A DNA stretch of 64,000 bases from NCBI GenBank assembly GCA_964035015.1, contig OZ035998.1:28379529-28443528 (forward strand), given 5' to 3'. Source of the stretch: Corallium rubrum. Lineage: Eukaryota > Cnidaria > Anthozoa > Scleralcyonacea > Coralliidae. The notes below the pieces were generated by a model. The model was given only the letters and a program-made list of their open reading frames with translations. It ran no database searches and was not told the origin of the DNA. Positions 36,901 to 45,919 of this stretch are shown here, one piece after another (position 1 is the first letter of the stretch; each line of letters opens with the position of its first letter). Position numbers and translations under genes: made by a program.

Positions 36901-39900
36901 CACCTTACTAGCACCATACCAGCACCGTACCAGCACCGTATTAGCACCGTATCAGCACAGTACTAGCACCATACCAGTACCGTACCAGCATCGTACCAGT
37001 ATCATACCAGCAACGTACCAGCACCGTACCAGTACCGTACTAGCACTATACCAGCACCGTACCAGTACCGTACCAGCAACGTACCAGCACCGTACTAGCA
37101 CCATACCAACACCGTACCAACACCGTACCAGTATCGTACCAGTAGTGTACCAGTACAGGCCCAGTACCGCACCAGCATTGTACCAGTAACGTACCAGTAC
37201 CGTACCATTACTGTACCACTAGAATCGTACCAGTACCGTACTGAACCAGTAACGTAACAGTACCGTACCATTACCAATACAAGTAGCGTACCAGTAGCGT
37301 ACAAATTCCAGTTCCAGTAGCGTACCAATACCAGTTCCAGGCGCATACCAGTCGCGTACCAGAATGGTACCAGAATTGTACCAGCACCGTACTAGCAACG
37401 TACCCACGCCGTAGCAAAACGTACTAGTACCGTACCATTATTGTACCACTAGCACCGTACCAGCACCGTGCCGTACCAGTACCAGTTTCAGTAACGTAAC
37501 ATTACCGTACCACTAGCACCGTACCAGTACCGTACCATTACTGTAACACAAGTACTGTACCAGAACAAGTACCGTAACAGTACCAGGACCGTATTCTACT
37601 GTACTGTACCGTGCCGTGCTTCGCTGCGCGCCGCGCCGCAACGCATCGCACTCTACTCTACTCTGCCCTCCTCCCCTCTCCTCTGCAAGCAGGTGATTAA
37701 ACTCACTCCTCTCCTCTCCTCCCCTCCCCTCTCCTCTCCTCCCCTCCCCTCCCCTCCCCTCTCCTCTCCTCTCCTCTCCTCTGCAAGCAGGTGATTAAAC
37801 TCACTGTAGAATTATTTACTATACGTAACTAATTCATTAATTTATTATTTTTATATATCATATAGTCTGCAGGCGAGATTCCTTCCTACTTTCAGGGAAG
37901 AATGTTTGCTTGCAGGCCATATGTATCAACTTAGTGTTGATCTATTAATTTAACTTACTATATTTGTATTGTATATTACTCTTATCTGTAAACATAAGTC
38001 CAACAATGTATGTAGTTTAATTTAAGTAGATTTGTTATTATCTCTGTCTCTTTAAATTCTAAGCTTTAGCAATACCAAATGTACTATATAGGTCATGCTA
38101 ATAAAGCTATTATTTACCTTACCTTACCTTACCTCTCCTCTGCTCTGCTCTCCTCTGCTCTCCTCTGCTCTTCCCTCCTCTCCTCTCCTCTCCTCTCCTC
38201 TCCTCTCCTCTCCTCTCCTCTCCTCTCCTCTCCGCCTCTGCTCTGCTCTGCTCTCCTCTCCTCTCCATTAGATTTATGTCTGGACAGAGGACAGCTGATC
38301 ATATATTTACTTTGAAAACTTTAATTGATAAACATTTAAATCAAAATAGAAACCAAAAGATATATGCATGTTTTGTTGACCTCAAAAAGGCATTTGATTC
38401 TGTCTGGCACGATGGACTCTTTGCAAAATTACTGGACAACAAAATTGGTGGAAACTTTTATAGTCTGATCAAAAATCTGTACTCTAAATCTAAATGTGCA
38501 GTTAGACATGGCAAATATAGAACACCATTCTTTTCATACTCTAAAGGAGTCAGGCAAGGTTGCATCCTTAGTCCACTCCTATTTAACATTTACAATAATG
38601 AAATAGTTTCTTTATTTAATAATACAGCCTCTGATCCTTTCATACTTCCAAATGAAACAAAATTAAGCTGTCTTCTTTAAGCTGATGATCTAGTAATATC
38701 TCGTTCAAAATACGGTCTTCAAAATAGTCTAGACCAACTACATAGTTGGTGTGAGAAATGGATGATGAAAGTTAATTTAGCAAAGACAAAAACTGTGATA
38801 TTTCAGAAAGGTAACAAAAAATCAACGGCAAATTTACACTAGCTCGTCAACAACTCAGTGAGAAAGCAATGAATGCCTTCTATACAATACGAAAACACCT
38901 AGCCTTGACCTACTATCTCCCAAATTAGCCATTAAAATTTTTGATTGCATAATCACACCCATTCTCTTATATAACTCAGAAGTACAGTATGGGGTGCTTA
39001 TGTGAACAATGATTTTAATAAATGGGATAAATCACCCACTGAAAAAGTTCACTTGAAATTCTGCAAAATATATCTAGGAGTATTAAACAGCAAAGCTACT
39101 AATATAGCCTGTAGAGGAGAATTAGGCAAACTACCTTTGCTAATAAATATCCACAAAAGGATACTTAAGTATGTTACCCATCTCAACATGCTGCCTGATT
39201 CTTCAATTGCTAAACAAGCTTTTCTAATCTCTAAAGAGTTATACCAAAATGAAAAAAACCCCTTTTATTCCAATGTAATATCATTACTCAAATTCTATAA
39301 CTGCTCTAATTCTATAGAATCACTGTCTAACCAATCATTGACACAATTATCCAATGATATGCATAACAAATATCTCAACTTTTGGAAACATAAACTTAAC
39401 AATTCAAGTAAACTTTCCTTCTACTCCAAATTTAAAACTGAAATACAATTAGAAGAATATCTTACTGTAGTTAAAAGTTCAATGCAAAGAAAAAATCTCA
39501 CCAAATTTCGCATAAGCAATCATAAACTCTTTATAGAATATGGTCGTTATCAAAAGATTCCCCATGACCAACGACTATGTGAATTGTGCGAGAAAAATGA
39601 AATAGAGGACGAGTACCACTTTGCTTTAACATGTGAGTGTTACGATACCTTGAGATCTTCTTTCCTTGAAAAATTAACTCATGATTCCTCTAACACTTCT
39701 TCTAAAGAGGAACTATTACATATTGTTATATACCAAAGACTTTCGTTTGCCAAAGATGAAATCCTATTGGTCAGATCATGGTCACGTGTTGTTCAACAAA
39801 CTCAATGTTTCTTTCTGCCGAGGGAAACATTGCACTGTTTCCCTCTGACGTCACAACGAAGAAGGAAACAGTGCAATGTTTCCCTCTGACGTCAGCTTTA

Positions 39901-41635
39901 ATCATGCGTTGGTCACGTGAATACACAGTGATTATTGCATCAGATCAAGAACTTTGGACTTTTCGGAACATATTGAAAACAAGAGCTGTTTCGAGCTTGT
40001 TTGCTATGAAATAGTCGATTTTCCAAAGGAAAGAATATCTATACATATCTTCAAAGAAGGTCTGAAGAAAACCTGGATAAATTTAAAGCTGTTATTTGTG
40101 CTTGTTGAGTCTGGTGTATTAATGTTTAGCTGAATTGAAATTACTAAGATAAAGTCAGTGTTTTGGTAAGTCTTTTTGCCTTTTGCAAGTTTCGAGTCAA
40201 CTTGGTATTTTGTGTTTTAAAAGTCTTTGGTATATAACAAAACGCTTGTTGACTTTTGCCTCGAGAAACATCGAGTTTTACGGTCCCTCAGGCTTCAATG
40301 TCACCCTCGGGCTAAAGCCCTTGGGTGACATTGAAGCCTTCGGGTCCGTAAAACTCGATGTTTCCCTCGGCGCCAGTCAACAAGTGTATAATATTATGTC
40401 CTCAAGGAATCCAAATATAATTTCCCTTACTGCAAAATACATCGATTCTTGCTTTGTGTACCAATACTTGATAAGTTATTAATTAGTTAATATGTACCAA
40501 GTAGCCTGCATGCAGGCATCACTTTCTGCCTTTTTAGAAAGGAATGTCTGCAAGCAGGTGATTATAAACTATCTCTTTAACTCTTTCTTGTCCGAATTGG
40601 TCTTTAGTATTTTATTCTGGCTAACGCCAGACGATTTTATTCACCTCTGGGGAAGCCCCCGGACAGGAATGAGTTAAACTCACTGTTGAATTATTTACTA
40701 TACGTAACTAATTCATTAATTTATTCTCTTTATATATCATATAGTCTGCAGGTAGGCATTCCTTTCTACCTTTAGAAAGGAATGTTTATTTGCGGGCAAT
40801 ATACCCATCAACAGTTGATGGTCAACTTACTTGTAAATGTAAATTCAACATTGTATTTAATCTAAGTAGATTTACTATTTCTTTTTCTCTTTTATAAAAT
40901 GTAAGCTTTAGCAATACCTGATGTAAAATAGGTCATGCCAATAAAGCTATTATTTACCTTACCTTACCTTACCTTACCTTACCTTACCTTACCTTACCTT
41001 ACCTTACCTTACCTTACCTTACCTTACCTTACCTTACCTTACCTTACCTTACCTTACCTTACCTTACCTTACCTTACCTTACCTCTCCTCTCCTCTCCTC
41101 TCCTCTCCTCTCCTCTCCTCTCCTCTCCTCTCCTCTCCTCTCCTCTCCTCTCCTCTCCTCTCCTCTCCTCTCCTCTCCTCTCCTCTCCTCTCCTCTCCTC
41201 TCCTCTCCTCTCCTCTCCTCTCCTCTCCTCTCCTCTCCTCTCCTCCGCTCCTCTCCGCTCCACGCCACGCCACGCCACGCCACGCCACGCCACGCCACTC
41301 CACTCCACTCCACTCCACTCCACTCCACTCCACTCCACTCCACTCCACTCCACTCCACTCCACTCCACTCCACTCCACTCCACTCCACTCCACTCTACTC
41401 TACTCTACCCTACTGAGTGAAGTGGAGTGTAACAGAGAAAAGCAGAGAATGAAAAGACGGAACAGTAAATTGAAGAAGAGTTGAAGAACATACCACGAGT
41501 AAGGACATACTGTGTCTGTTGAAATCCAACCAATGCTTCGGAACAAGTGGCCAAAGTTGAAACTATCACAAATACCAGTATACCAATAGCAAGTCGTCTT
41601 GGAAAAAAGCCTTGATTATGTTTTTCAAACGCCAT
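24697..41635 (-). CDS. Secreted PAN-EGF-EGF-fibrinogen-domain protein, 7 exons, 432 aa
   Basis: Seven exons join in phase with GT-AG sites: 41635-41494, 35831-35599, 35427-35394, 35155-35039, 30162-30046, 28178-27795, 24968-24697 (1299 nt with TAG). Residues 1-35 hold a signal sequence ([19 protein letters not shown]). Residues 48-125 form a PAN/apple-like module ([16 protein letters not shown], then KKC). Residues 137-175 and 176-214 are EGF modules beginning DVDKC and DVDEC. Residues 215-432 are a complete fibrinogen-related domain with [20 protein letters not shown], calcium-site-like DEDNDKW and [13 protein letters not shown]. Such proteins act outside the cell as lectin-like recognition or adhesion molecules, often binding acetylated sugars; ligand and role here are unknown. 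Exons from the third on are phase 1, the class that allows module shuffling. Start chosen because it gives the signal peptide and correct phase. Introns are full of repeats; intron 1 is 5.7 kb. Confidence 0.85.
25010..26440. repeat. Large inverted repeat in intron 6 of the FReD gene
   Basis: Left arm (about 25010-25560) and right arm (about 25900-26440) are inverted and partly diverged. Paired blocks include GAGCTCTAACATGTATTTTT with its complement near 26175, and CCCCCGCTCGGCCAACTCGC with its complement near 25980. A smaller inverted pair (GGTGATCATC blocks at 25528 and 25747) sits in the centre. Confidence 0.8.
26598..27308. mobile_element. TIR element, about 710 bp
   Basis: About 130-150-bp imperfect inverted ends starting TTAAGGTGGCTCC and ending GGAGCCACCTTAA, with paired CAAAAACTGTTACCAAATAA inside. 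TTAA at both ends suggests a TTAA or TTA target. No coding capacity. Confidence 0.8.
27795..28178 (-). CDS. FReD gene exon 6 (N-terminal part of fibrinogen domain)
   Basis: 384 nt, phase 1-1. Contains [28 protein letters not shown] and [12 protein letters not shown], hallmarks of subdomain A and B of fibrinogen C-terminal domains. Donor GTGAGA. Confidence 0.9.
28180..29789. other. FReD gene intron 5, no supported feature except weak repeats
   Basis: A degenerate repeat with GGGCCCCAAGAATTTGTG / GTGGGACCAAATAATTTG occupies 28540-28660. A MITE end CAGAATGAGTTAA lies at 29583-29595. Nothing coding found. Confidence 0.5.
30046..30162 (-). CDS. FReD gene exon 5 (EGF module 2)
   Basis: 117 nt, phase 1-1. 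Begins DVDEC and contains [12 protein letters not shown]. Closely related to exon 4, and the flanking intron sequence is related too, so the exon arose by local duplication. Confidence 0.85.
30180..30560. repeat. Pentanucleotide array with unit drift and strand flip
   Basis: Successive blocks of CAGAC, CTCGC, CACAC, GACAC and a long run of TACAC; at about 30452 it switches to the complementary-type units GAATG, GAGTG, GGAGT. Confidence 0.9.
30990..34721 (-). pseudogene. CR1-type LINE ORF2 with 2A-like motif, endonuclease and reverse transcriptase
   Basis: From ATG 34721: an N-terminal region with 2A-like GDIETNPGP (residues about 112-120), then an APE-type endonuclease ([27 protein letters not shown]), RT with [15 protein letters not shown] (A), [13 protein letters not shown] (B) and TFADDTKL (C), and a C-terminal region ending near 31177. 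The 3' end is (AAATA)-rich at about 31000. It is dead: at least two frameshifts near 32600 and 32690 and a 283-bp insertion at 33122-33404. The 2A motif in families like this releases an N-terminal product during translation and can act in targeting. The LINE lies in the same transcription sense as its host gene. Confidence 0.88.
33122..33404 (-). mobile_element. Hairpin element carrying a tRNA-like gene, inserted in the LINE
   Basis: Flanked by an 11-bp target duplication TGTAGTTCTAA (33111-33121, 33405-33415). Inverted arms 33127-33188 and 33301-33362 match at 61 of 62 positions. The minus strand 33240-33170 folds as a tRNA-like unit (GGCTCGATAGCTC, GCGGACCGGAATCCCG, GCGAGTTCAAATCCCGC) with A- and B-boxes. 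Its T-arm lies inside one inverted arm, so the B-box is duplicated in inverted form. Confidence 0.8.
34820..34856 (+). ncRNA. Hammerhead-like motif at a Penelope-type terminus
   Basis: CTGAAGA (34824-34830), hairpin GTTG/CAAC, GAAAC (34848-34852) and GTC in hammerhead order. N7 = A is allowed, but stem I is weak and stem III would be only ACGT. Penelope-like elements are known to carry minimal hammerheads. Activity is doubtful. Confidence 0.4.
35039..35155 (-). CDS. FReD gene exon 4 (EGF module 1)
   Basis: 117 nt, phase 1-1, with TAG acceptor and GTAAAT donor. Six cysteines; begins DVDKC and ends GFTGDGTNC, the calcium-binding EGF pattern, although the usual N/D hydroxylation site is weak. 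Confidence 0.85.
35394..35427 (-). CDS. FReD gene exon 3 (34-nt micro-exon)
   Basis: Between TTGCAG and GTAACT. Encodes [11 protein letters not shown] plus one base; it is needed to carry phase 0 after the PAN exon to phase 1 before the EGF exons. Confidence 0.7.
35599..35831 (-). CDS. FReD gene exon 2 (PAN/apple-like module)
   Basis: Acceptor ACAAG at 35832 and donor GTAAGT at 35598. Five cysteines spaced as in PAN modules, with conserved GCKSINFE and a closing YYEVIN. PAN modules bind proteins or carbohydrates. Confidence 0.8.
35840..36190. other. FReD intron 1, unique part
   Basis: AT-rich, no supported feature. Confidence 0.4.
36190..36362. repeat. Pentanucleotide array with stepwise unit change
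   Basis: AGTACATTAC twice, then about 17 AGTGC, then AGTGT, AGTAT and finally CCATA units: each variant forms its own block. Confidence 0.92.
36363..37600. repeat. 11-bp minisatellite AGYACCGTACC
   Basis: About 110 variable units of the 11-mer (AGCACCGTACC, AGTACCGTACC, AGCAACGTACC, AGTAGCGTACC). Frames on both strands translate the repeat. Confidence 0.85.
37601..37790. repeat. CTCCT pentamer array with an embedded LINE-tail scrap
   Basis: TCCTC/CCCCT units; the segment TGCAAGCAGGTGATTAAACT appears twice (37684 and 37782), the second time continuing into a LINE 3' end. Confidence 0.75.
37791..38130 (+). pseudogene. LINE 3' end, 5'-truncated
   Basis: Matches 40677-40960 of the next LINE copy: TTATTTACTATACGTAACTA, a GGAATGTTT hairpin, ends AATAAAGCTATTATTTACC and then CCTTA units. 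Confidence 0.85.
38131..38270. repeat. CTCTC/TCCTC array
   Basis: Pentameric TCCTC with a few TGCTC units, between the tail of one LINE and the truncated start of the next. Confidence 0.9.
39800..40385. repeat. Two hairpin elements inside the LINE
   Basis: 39817-39895: GGAAACATTGCACTGTTTCC against GGAAACAGTGCAATGTTTCC. 40246-40385: CTTGTTGAC...CATCGAGTTTTACGG...TTCAATGTCACC, mirrored by its complement with tip CTCGGGCTAAAGCCC. Confidence 0.85.
40577..40677 (+). mobile_element. 101-bp MITE family, copy 2
   Basis: TTAACTCTTTCTTGTCC and GGACAGGAATGAGTTAA ends, inserted at TTAA in the LINE 3' region (compare the uninterrupted copy at 37791). Inverted relative to 15846-15948. Confidence 0.85.
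40957..41410. repeat. Composite pentanucleotide array in FReD intron 1
   Basis: Blocks in order: CCTTA (40957-41083), TCCTC (41084 to about 41245), CACGC (about 41261-41296), CACTC (41297-41395), TACTC, then a switch to GAGTG-type units at 41414. The array starts exactly at the LINE 3' end. Confidence 0.95.
41494..41635 (-). CDS. FReD gene exon 1 (signal sequence)
   Basis: Starts at ATG 41635, encodes residues 1-47 plus one base, and ends at donor GTATGT (41493-41488). The h-region [13 protein letters not shown] after RR supports secretion; cleavage probably lies near SEA|LV. The pentanucleotide array of intron 1 starts only about 85 bp past the donor. Confidence 0.8.
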
Positions 41636-42879
41636 TGCGTCCTTTAAAATTTTTTGCCGTATTACGGCTCAAAATATCTCTCAATGTCTCCCTCAGTAAC
41701 CGTCCGTCGAAAGTACGAGATTCTTCGCGAAATTCACAATTGTATTCTAAAATGAAATTCAAAATATTAGTTCTTTAATTTACTCCAGTCTGTCTATTTA
41801 CTCAAATGTTTGGGATTTTACAATATGCTGCCATATGGACTTTGTTTTGCGTTGTATTTTTTTGGATTATTATTGAAAAAAATTTAGTTGGCTTAAAGTT
41901 ACCTTCTATACCTTTATGTGTGTCTCCAGTGTAAAGAAGTTACCTTAATTTCCGCATTATATTAAAACTTATAAAATTTGCAATTACAACTTGCCAATAC
42001 ATTTTAATTTTACTAAAGGAACGATTTTTTCGCAATACCTCCAGACGAATGTCGAGATTGACTTTAACACGCTTTAACTCAAAGCGGTTTTTATTACATG
42101 CGCAATATACTTTCGATAGTGTTAGTATACTTGAGAAATTTAGTCTATGTAGCAATATGGGGTTTTCTATAAGAAGTCCCGCGAAATTCTGCTGCAGTGC
42201 GAACCTTATTCAAATCCATCTACTCTCTTCTTCGCTATTGTGCCAACCCAGCCCTGGTGGGACCCAGATCAATCTAAATTTTAAAGTCTAGAGTAAACGG
42301 TTCTATACCTTGAAACATTATTTTAGAAATGTCAACTAGTTATAGAACAACTTATTAGTATTGCTCTTTAGAAAACCCGTCTTCGTTCATCAAAAACCCT
42401 TCTCCTTATGGAAATTTAGCCAAGGGCTTCTGGCTTTTAAATGTGCTGTAATAATTATCCTATTTCCTGTTCATAAATATTTGAAAAGGCAGACTGCGCA
42501 TGTTTCAGAAAATTGACTGTAGTTCGCAAATACTGCTTCAAATTTATTGAAACATATTTAAAAAGTTGACATAAAATGATTAAATTAAATTAAACACTCA
42601 ATAGAATACGTTTGGTTATCTTCCGTACACAATAAATGTAGATGGAGTTAAAATGCCAAGCCAATGTATACGCACGCACATAAAACTTGTTTGTAAACAT
42701 CAGTTTTTAAAAGTGAAATGCAATGCAAATTTTTTTCTTTATTATATTAAACTATATTATAGCGTAAAGTAGCTGACAAAATTTTCACTGAAAATAACTT
42801 AAAGATTTAGATATTAATGTTTTTGTAATTGGAAATCTTGTCAAATTCAAAATTGCGCGTTGTTGGAAATGCCTTCGGA
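41636..42879. other. Upstream of the FReD gene
   Basis: AT-rich region that should hold the promoter of the minus-strand gene; no clear TATA or initiator could be chosen. Open frames are short and unsupported. Confidence 0.4.
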
Positions 42880-43680
42880 AAATGTCACTTGAAATACACT
42901 GAATTTCTCAACAAAATTTATTTTATGTACTTTATAATTTACTTTAAGTTTTCGTGTCGATTTGTGTCTAAGGCACATTTTATAAAATGTATAACAAAAT
43001 AAATACAAAAGACAAATGTAATTCATATAGCTTTGTTTTACTACCTCCGCCAGAAGGTTATGTTTTTACTTCAGTTTGTTTGTCTGTCTGCAAATACTAT
43101 ATATCTCAAAAAGAATTGAACCAATTTCGATGTAACTTTGCAAAAACATTGTCCACATACCAAGCACCAACCCATTAAATTTTCGTTTACTTTAGCTTAG
43201 TTTAGAATTAGATAAAAAATTTTACACAAGTTTGACGGAAGGTTCTACATGTAAAAGAAATGAATAAAAGATAATTAATTGCACTCAGTGTCATTATATT
43301 ATGCAAACTTTTAAGTGAAAATTTAGTTGAATGAACAAATAACCGTAACAGACTTAACAGATTCATTGTTTTCGATTTGATATTTACTTAAAGTTTATAC
43401 GATAAATCAGCTGTGCACTGAAAACGAATATAATGAAGCATTTTATATTTATACAGGTCTGCTAATCTTGCCTGGTTAATAGCGGGATGGCTCGTTTCTC
43501 TTAATAATCTGCTGGCAGAAGTATGCAGTCTCTGGGTGCTTTTTACTGTCTTTACACTTATGGTAATCGCCTAGAACATTTACACTAGATTGTTATATTT
43601 GCCATTGCAAAACAACAGTCTAAATGTATATTGGCTACAAACCGTGTTTTGAATTAATGAAGACATCTGTTAAGCGCTAA
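42880..43680. repeat. Segmental duplication, copy 1 (matches 47085-48430)
   Basis: Shares TTATAATTTACTTTAA, TGTTTTACTACCTCC, GTTTGTTTGTCTGTCTG and GCCTAGAACATTTACACT blocks in the same order as copy 2, about 80% alike by eye. Copy 2 has about 600 extra bp (47200-47790). It includes a widely dispersed animal repeat containing CCTCCGCCAGAAGGTTATGT. Confidence 0.7.
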
Positions 43681-43773
43681 AGTTGTCATTGGAAATACGC
43701 TTTGCAGACGCTTCATTTTCAGCTGTATTACTCAAAAATGACATAGTGCATGAGTGATCTTTTTTTGTATAGG

Positions 43774-43929
43774 TAATCGCATGGGGCCGAGGAAAATTAC
43801 GATTTAATTTCACGAGTGTTTTCAAAATTTTACAAAATTGCCCGAGTCGCGAAGCGACGAGGGTAATTTGTAATATTTTGAAAACACGAGTGAAATTAAA
43901 CCGTAATTTTACGAGAACTCATGCGATTA
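43774..43929. repeat. Hairpin MITE with GCGAAGC tip
   Basis: About 75-bp arms: TAATCGCATG, ATTTAATTTCACGAGTGTTT and ATTTTACAAAATT are matched in inverted order on the right. Tip CGAGTCGCGAAGCGAC, heptamer at 43849-43855. Confidence 0.9.
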
Positions 43930-44079
43930 TGTGTTAATAATATAGAGGGAAAAATTAAATCATAATTATAATTATGAACATAATTATTTTACGTACGTCA
44001 TGACTGCAAGGAAGCCCGCTAAATGCCAAAGCCAAACTGATCAGGGGCGGATCTAGCCTAAAATCTGACCGTGGCCCAC

Positions 44080-44160
44080 AAGCTAGGGGGTCCGTGGGCA
44101 TGCCCCCCGGGAAATTTTGAAAATTAGAGTCTCTGAAGTCTGAAAACGCATTTCCTGCAT
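44080..44160. repeat. Dispersed repeat (also at 62825-62910)
   Basis: GGGGGTC, GGGCATG, GGAAATTTT and ATTTCCTGCATTTTGAGAG occur in the same order at both places. Confidence 0.7.
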
Positions 44161-44167
44161 TTTGAGA

Positions 44168-44452
44168 GAGATCTACAATCTTGGACAAAAAGACTTGAGA
44201 AAAATTGAAAAATATGAAAAATACTGCATATTTTAGGTTTATTTTGATTTTTTTTTTGCTCCTCCCCTCCCCCCCTTATCAATGTTGAATATTTTGGTAG
44301 AGGAGTCACCCAACATTGATTTGGGGGAGGGGCGGTGGGGGGTGGGGTGGGGGGTGGGATACTTAAAGTTATTATCGTATTTTTATGTTTAAATATTAAC
44401 ACTAAGTGAAATTCCAAAATTTTCTCAACAATTTTGTCCAAGATTGTAGAGT
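44168..44452. mobile_element. TIR element with internal G-rich tract
   Basis: Ends CTACAATCTTGGACAAAA and TTTTGTCCAAGATTGTAG. Inside, 44323-44360 has runs of GGGG/GGTGGGG able to form G-quadruplexes. Confidence 0.75.
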
Positions 44453-44929
44453 CATATTGTAGGATCGTTTTATATATGTTTTACACCGAGGTCTTTGTAT
44501 AAATTTTACTCATATCAAATTTTTTCTTTTCTCTTTAATTTCAAGCCAAGATCTTCTGATTATTCAATAAAATGTTTAGGAATAATTGATCCAATATGAA
44601 TCGTAATGTATCAATAGTTTAACGAGTTTTGTGTGACATATAAACTAACCAGTCAAGTATAGCTAGGTATCCTTTGGCCATTATTTAGAATTCTATTGAG
44701 TATTCTAATGCCAGCCAACCCTGGTAGTGTAATATTAATATTAATTTATAGGTATCAGCTAGCATTTGTCAGACTCCAGATCAGGAAATGGAGTCCCTCT
44801 ACGTTTTATACTGTCTTTCCCTCGATAAAGCGAGAATAACAACAATGGAGTTGATGAGAGCAAGAAGATGTAAACTGAGTTAGTAAATAGATTCGTAAAT
44901 ATCGTCGCTCTATACAGTCTGTCAAACGA

Positions 44930-45052
44930 TTAAGTAATAGATAAATCCCGAGAACGAGGGATTTATGCTATATAAAGACCCGAGGACGCGAAGCGTCCGA
45001 GGGCTTTATATCGCATAAATCCCGACGTTCGAGGGATTTATCAGACTTAATT
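44930..45052. repeat. Hairpin MITE with GCGAAGC tip
   Basis: AAATCCCGAGAACGAGGGAT and TATATAAAGACCCGAGGACG pair with the right half; tip GACGCGAAGCGTC, heptamer at 44988-44994. Related TTTATGCGATATAAAGCCCT recurs at 45158. Confidence 0.9.
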
Positions 45053-45528
45053 TATTATTGAGGGGGTTTTCCAACAAAGTTTTGTTTTTTTTCTGCCTTG
45101 GACAAAGATTTTCCTAGTTTTTTCCTTCATTTCTTATCTAATTAGTATTCAAGGGCTTTATGCGATATAAAGCCCTCGAAAGAACAAAGAAAACCGACTC
45201 AATAATAAATTAAGAGAGTATTAAATCCCGCGACTGACAAGTCTCCGAGTCTTGCACACAATATTTCAAAGTTGAACCATGATAGAAATGCTGTGTTTCA
45301 GTCGATGAGAATTATAAACAATGTAATGAGAGAGAGGTCGCGGCTCTCGGTTTGATCTCATGCTTGTTCTTCAAATGGATCAATGCTTTAAAGATTTATA
45401 TAGTCTGAGTAGAAACACCACACAGTTTTGTAGTAACTAGCGTCTGACAATCAACAATTTTAGTAGAGAGTAACTCGTACTATAAATAAAGAAACCAAAC
45501 AAACCAACATCTCTTCCTTAATTTTCTT

Positions 45529-45909
45529 GTGAACTTATCATCTAGTATTTCGACTATCTACAAAAAAACACCAACGGGCAAAAATACTATCGATAATATC
45601 ATGAAAAAGATGAAGGAAAACTCACCTTTGAAAGTTGCTTGTCCCGAGAAAAAGCTAACCAGCCACAGTGCTAGGAAAACCGTCGTAAAGAAGTTAAAAA
45701 GCTCGGGAGTACCAAAGTGTGAAATAAAAAATATCACGGGTCACAAATCGGAGCAAGACCTCGACGACTATGACTCGGGAGATGAAAAAGAGCAGCAAGT
45801 TTTATCACATAGACGCCGAGTTTCAGCACCAATACCAAAGGCAAACGACCGTTCAACAAGAGGTTTATTTTGCACTCCGATTCAGATTCTGATTGACGAT
45901 GACTGTTGA
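45529..45909 (+). pseudogene. C-terminal half of Crypton/DUF3504-like tyrosine recombinase (inverted)
   Basis: Contains LTSHSARKTVVKKLKSSGVP and IKNITGHKSEQDLDDYD: the H-x-x-R box, GHK box and tyrosine region of tyrosine recombinases as seen in Cryptons and the host proteins derived from them (ZMYM2/QRICH1/KIAA1958 type). It lies on the plus strand, opposite to the N-terminal half at 45920-46850, so the gene is split by an inversion. AATAAAG follows at 45913. Confidence 0.7.
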
Positions 45910-45919
45910 CATTTCAATA

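Larger units (their letters stand above)
38271..40960 (+). pseudogene. LINE reverse transcriptase copy, truncated and inactivated
   Basis: Begins inside RT ([15 protein letters not shown]), with [15 protein letters not shown] (A) and [14 protein letters not shown] (B). The tyrosine codon of the catalytic YADD box is TAA (before ADDLVIS near 38680). A frameshift near 38840 separates this from a 295-codon C-terminal frame (39002-39889) with a CCHC-like knuckle ([21 protein letters not shown] region). A hairpin-rich insertion (about 39775-40470) precedes the 3' end, which terminates AATAAAGCTATTATTTACC followed by (CCTTA)n. Confidence 0.88.

Noticed and set aside
36122-37407. Frames rich in [12 protein letters not shown] or [10 protein letters not shown]
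   Set aside because: Translation of the 11-bp minisatellite.
40935-41420. Open frames with LLSSP, STPLH, EWSGV and GEERR repeats
   Set aside because: Translations of 5-bp arrays (15-nt period gives 5-residue repeats); no start context, splice link or non-repeat domain.
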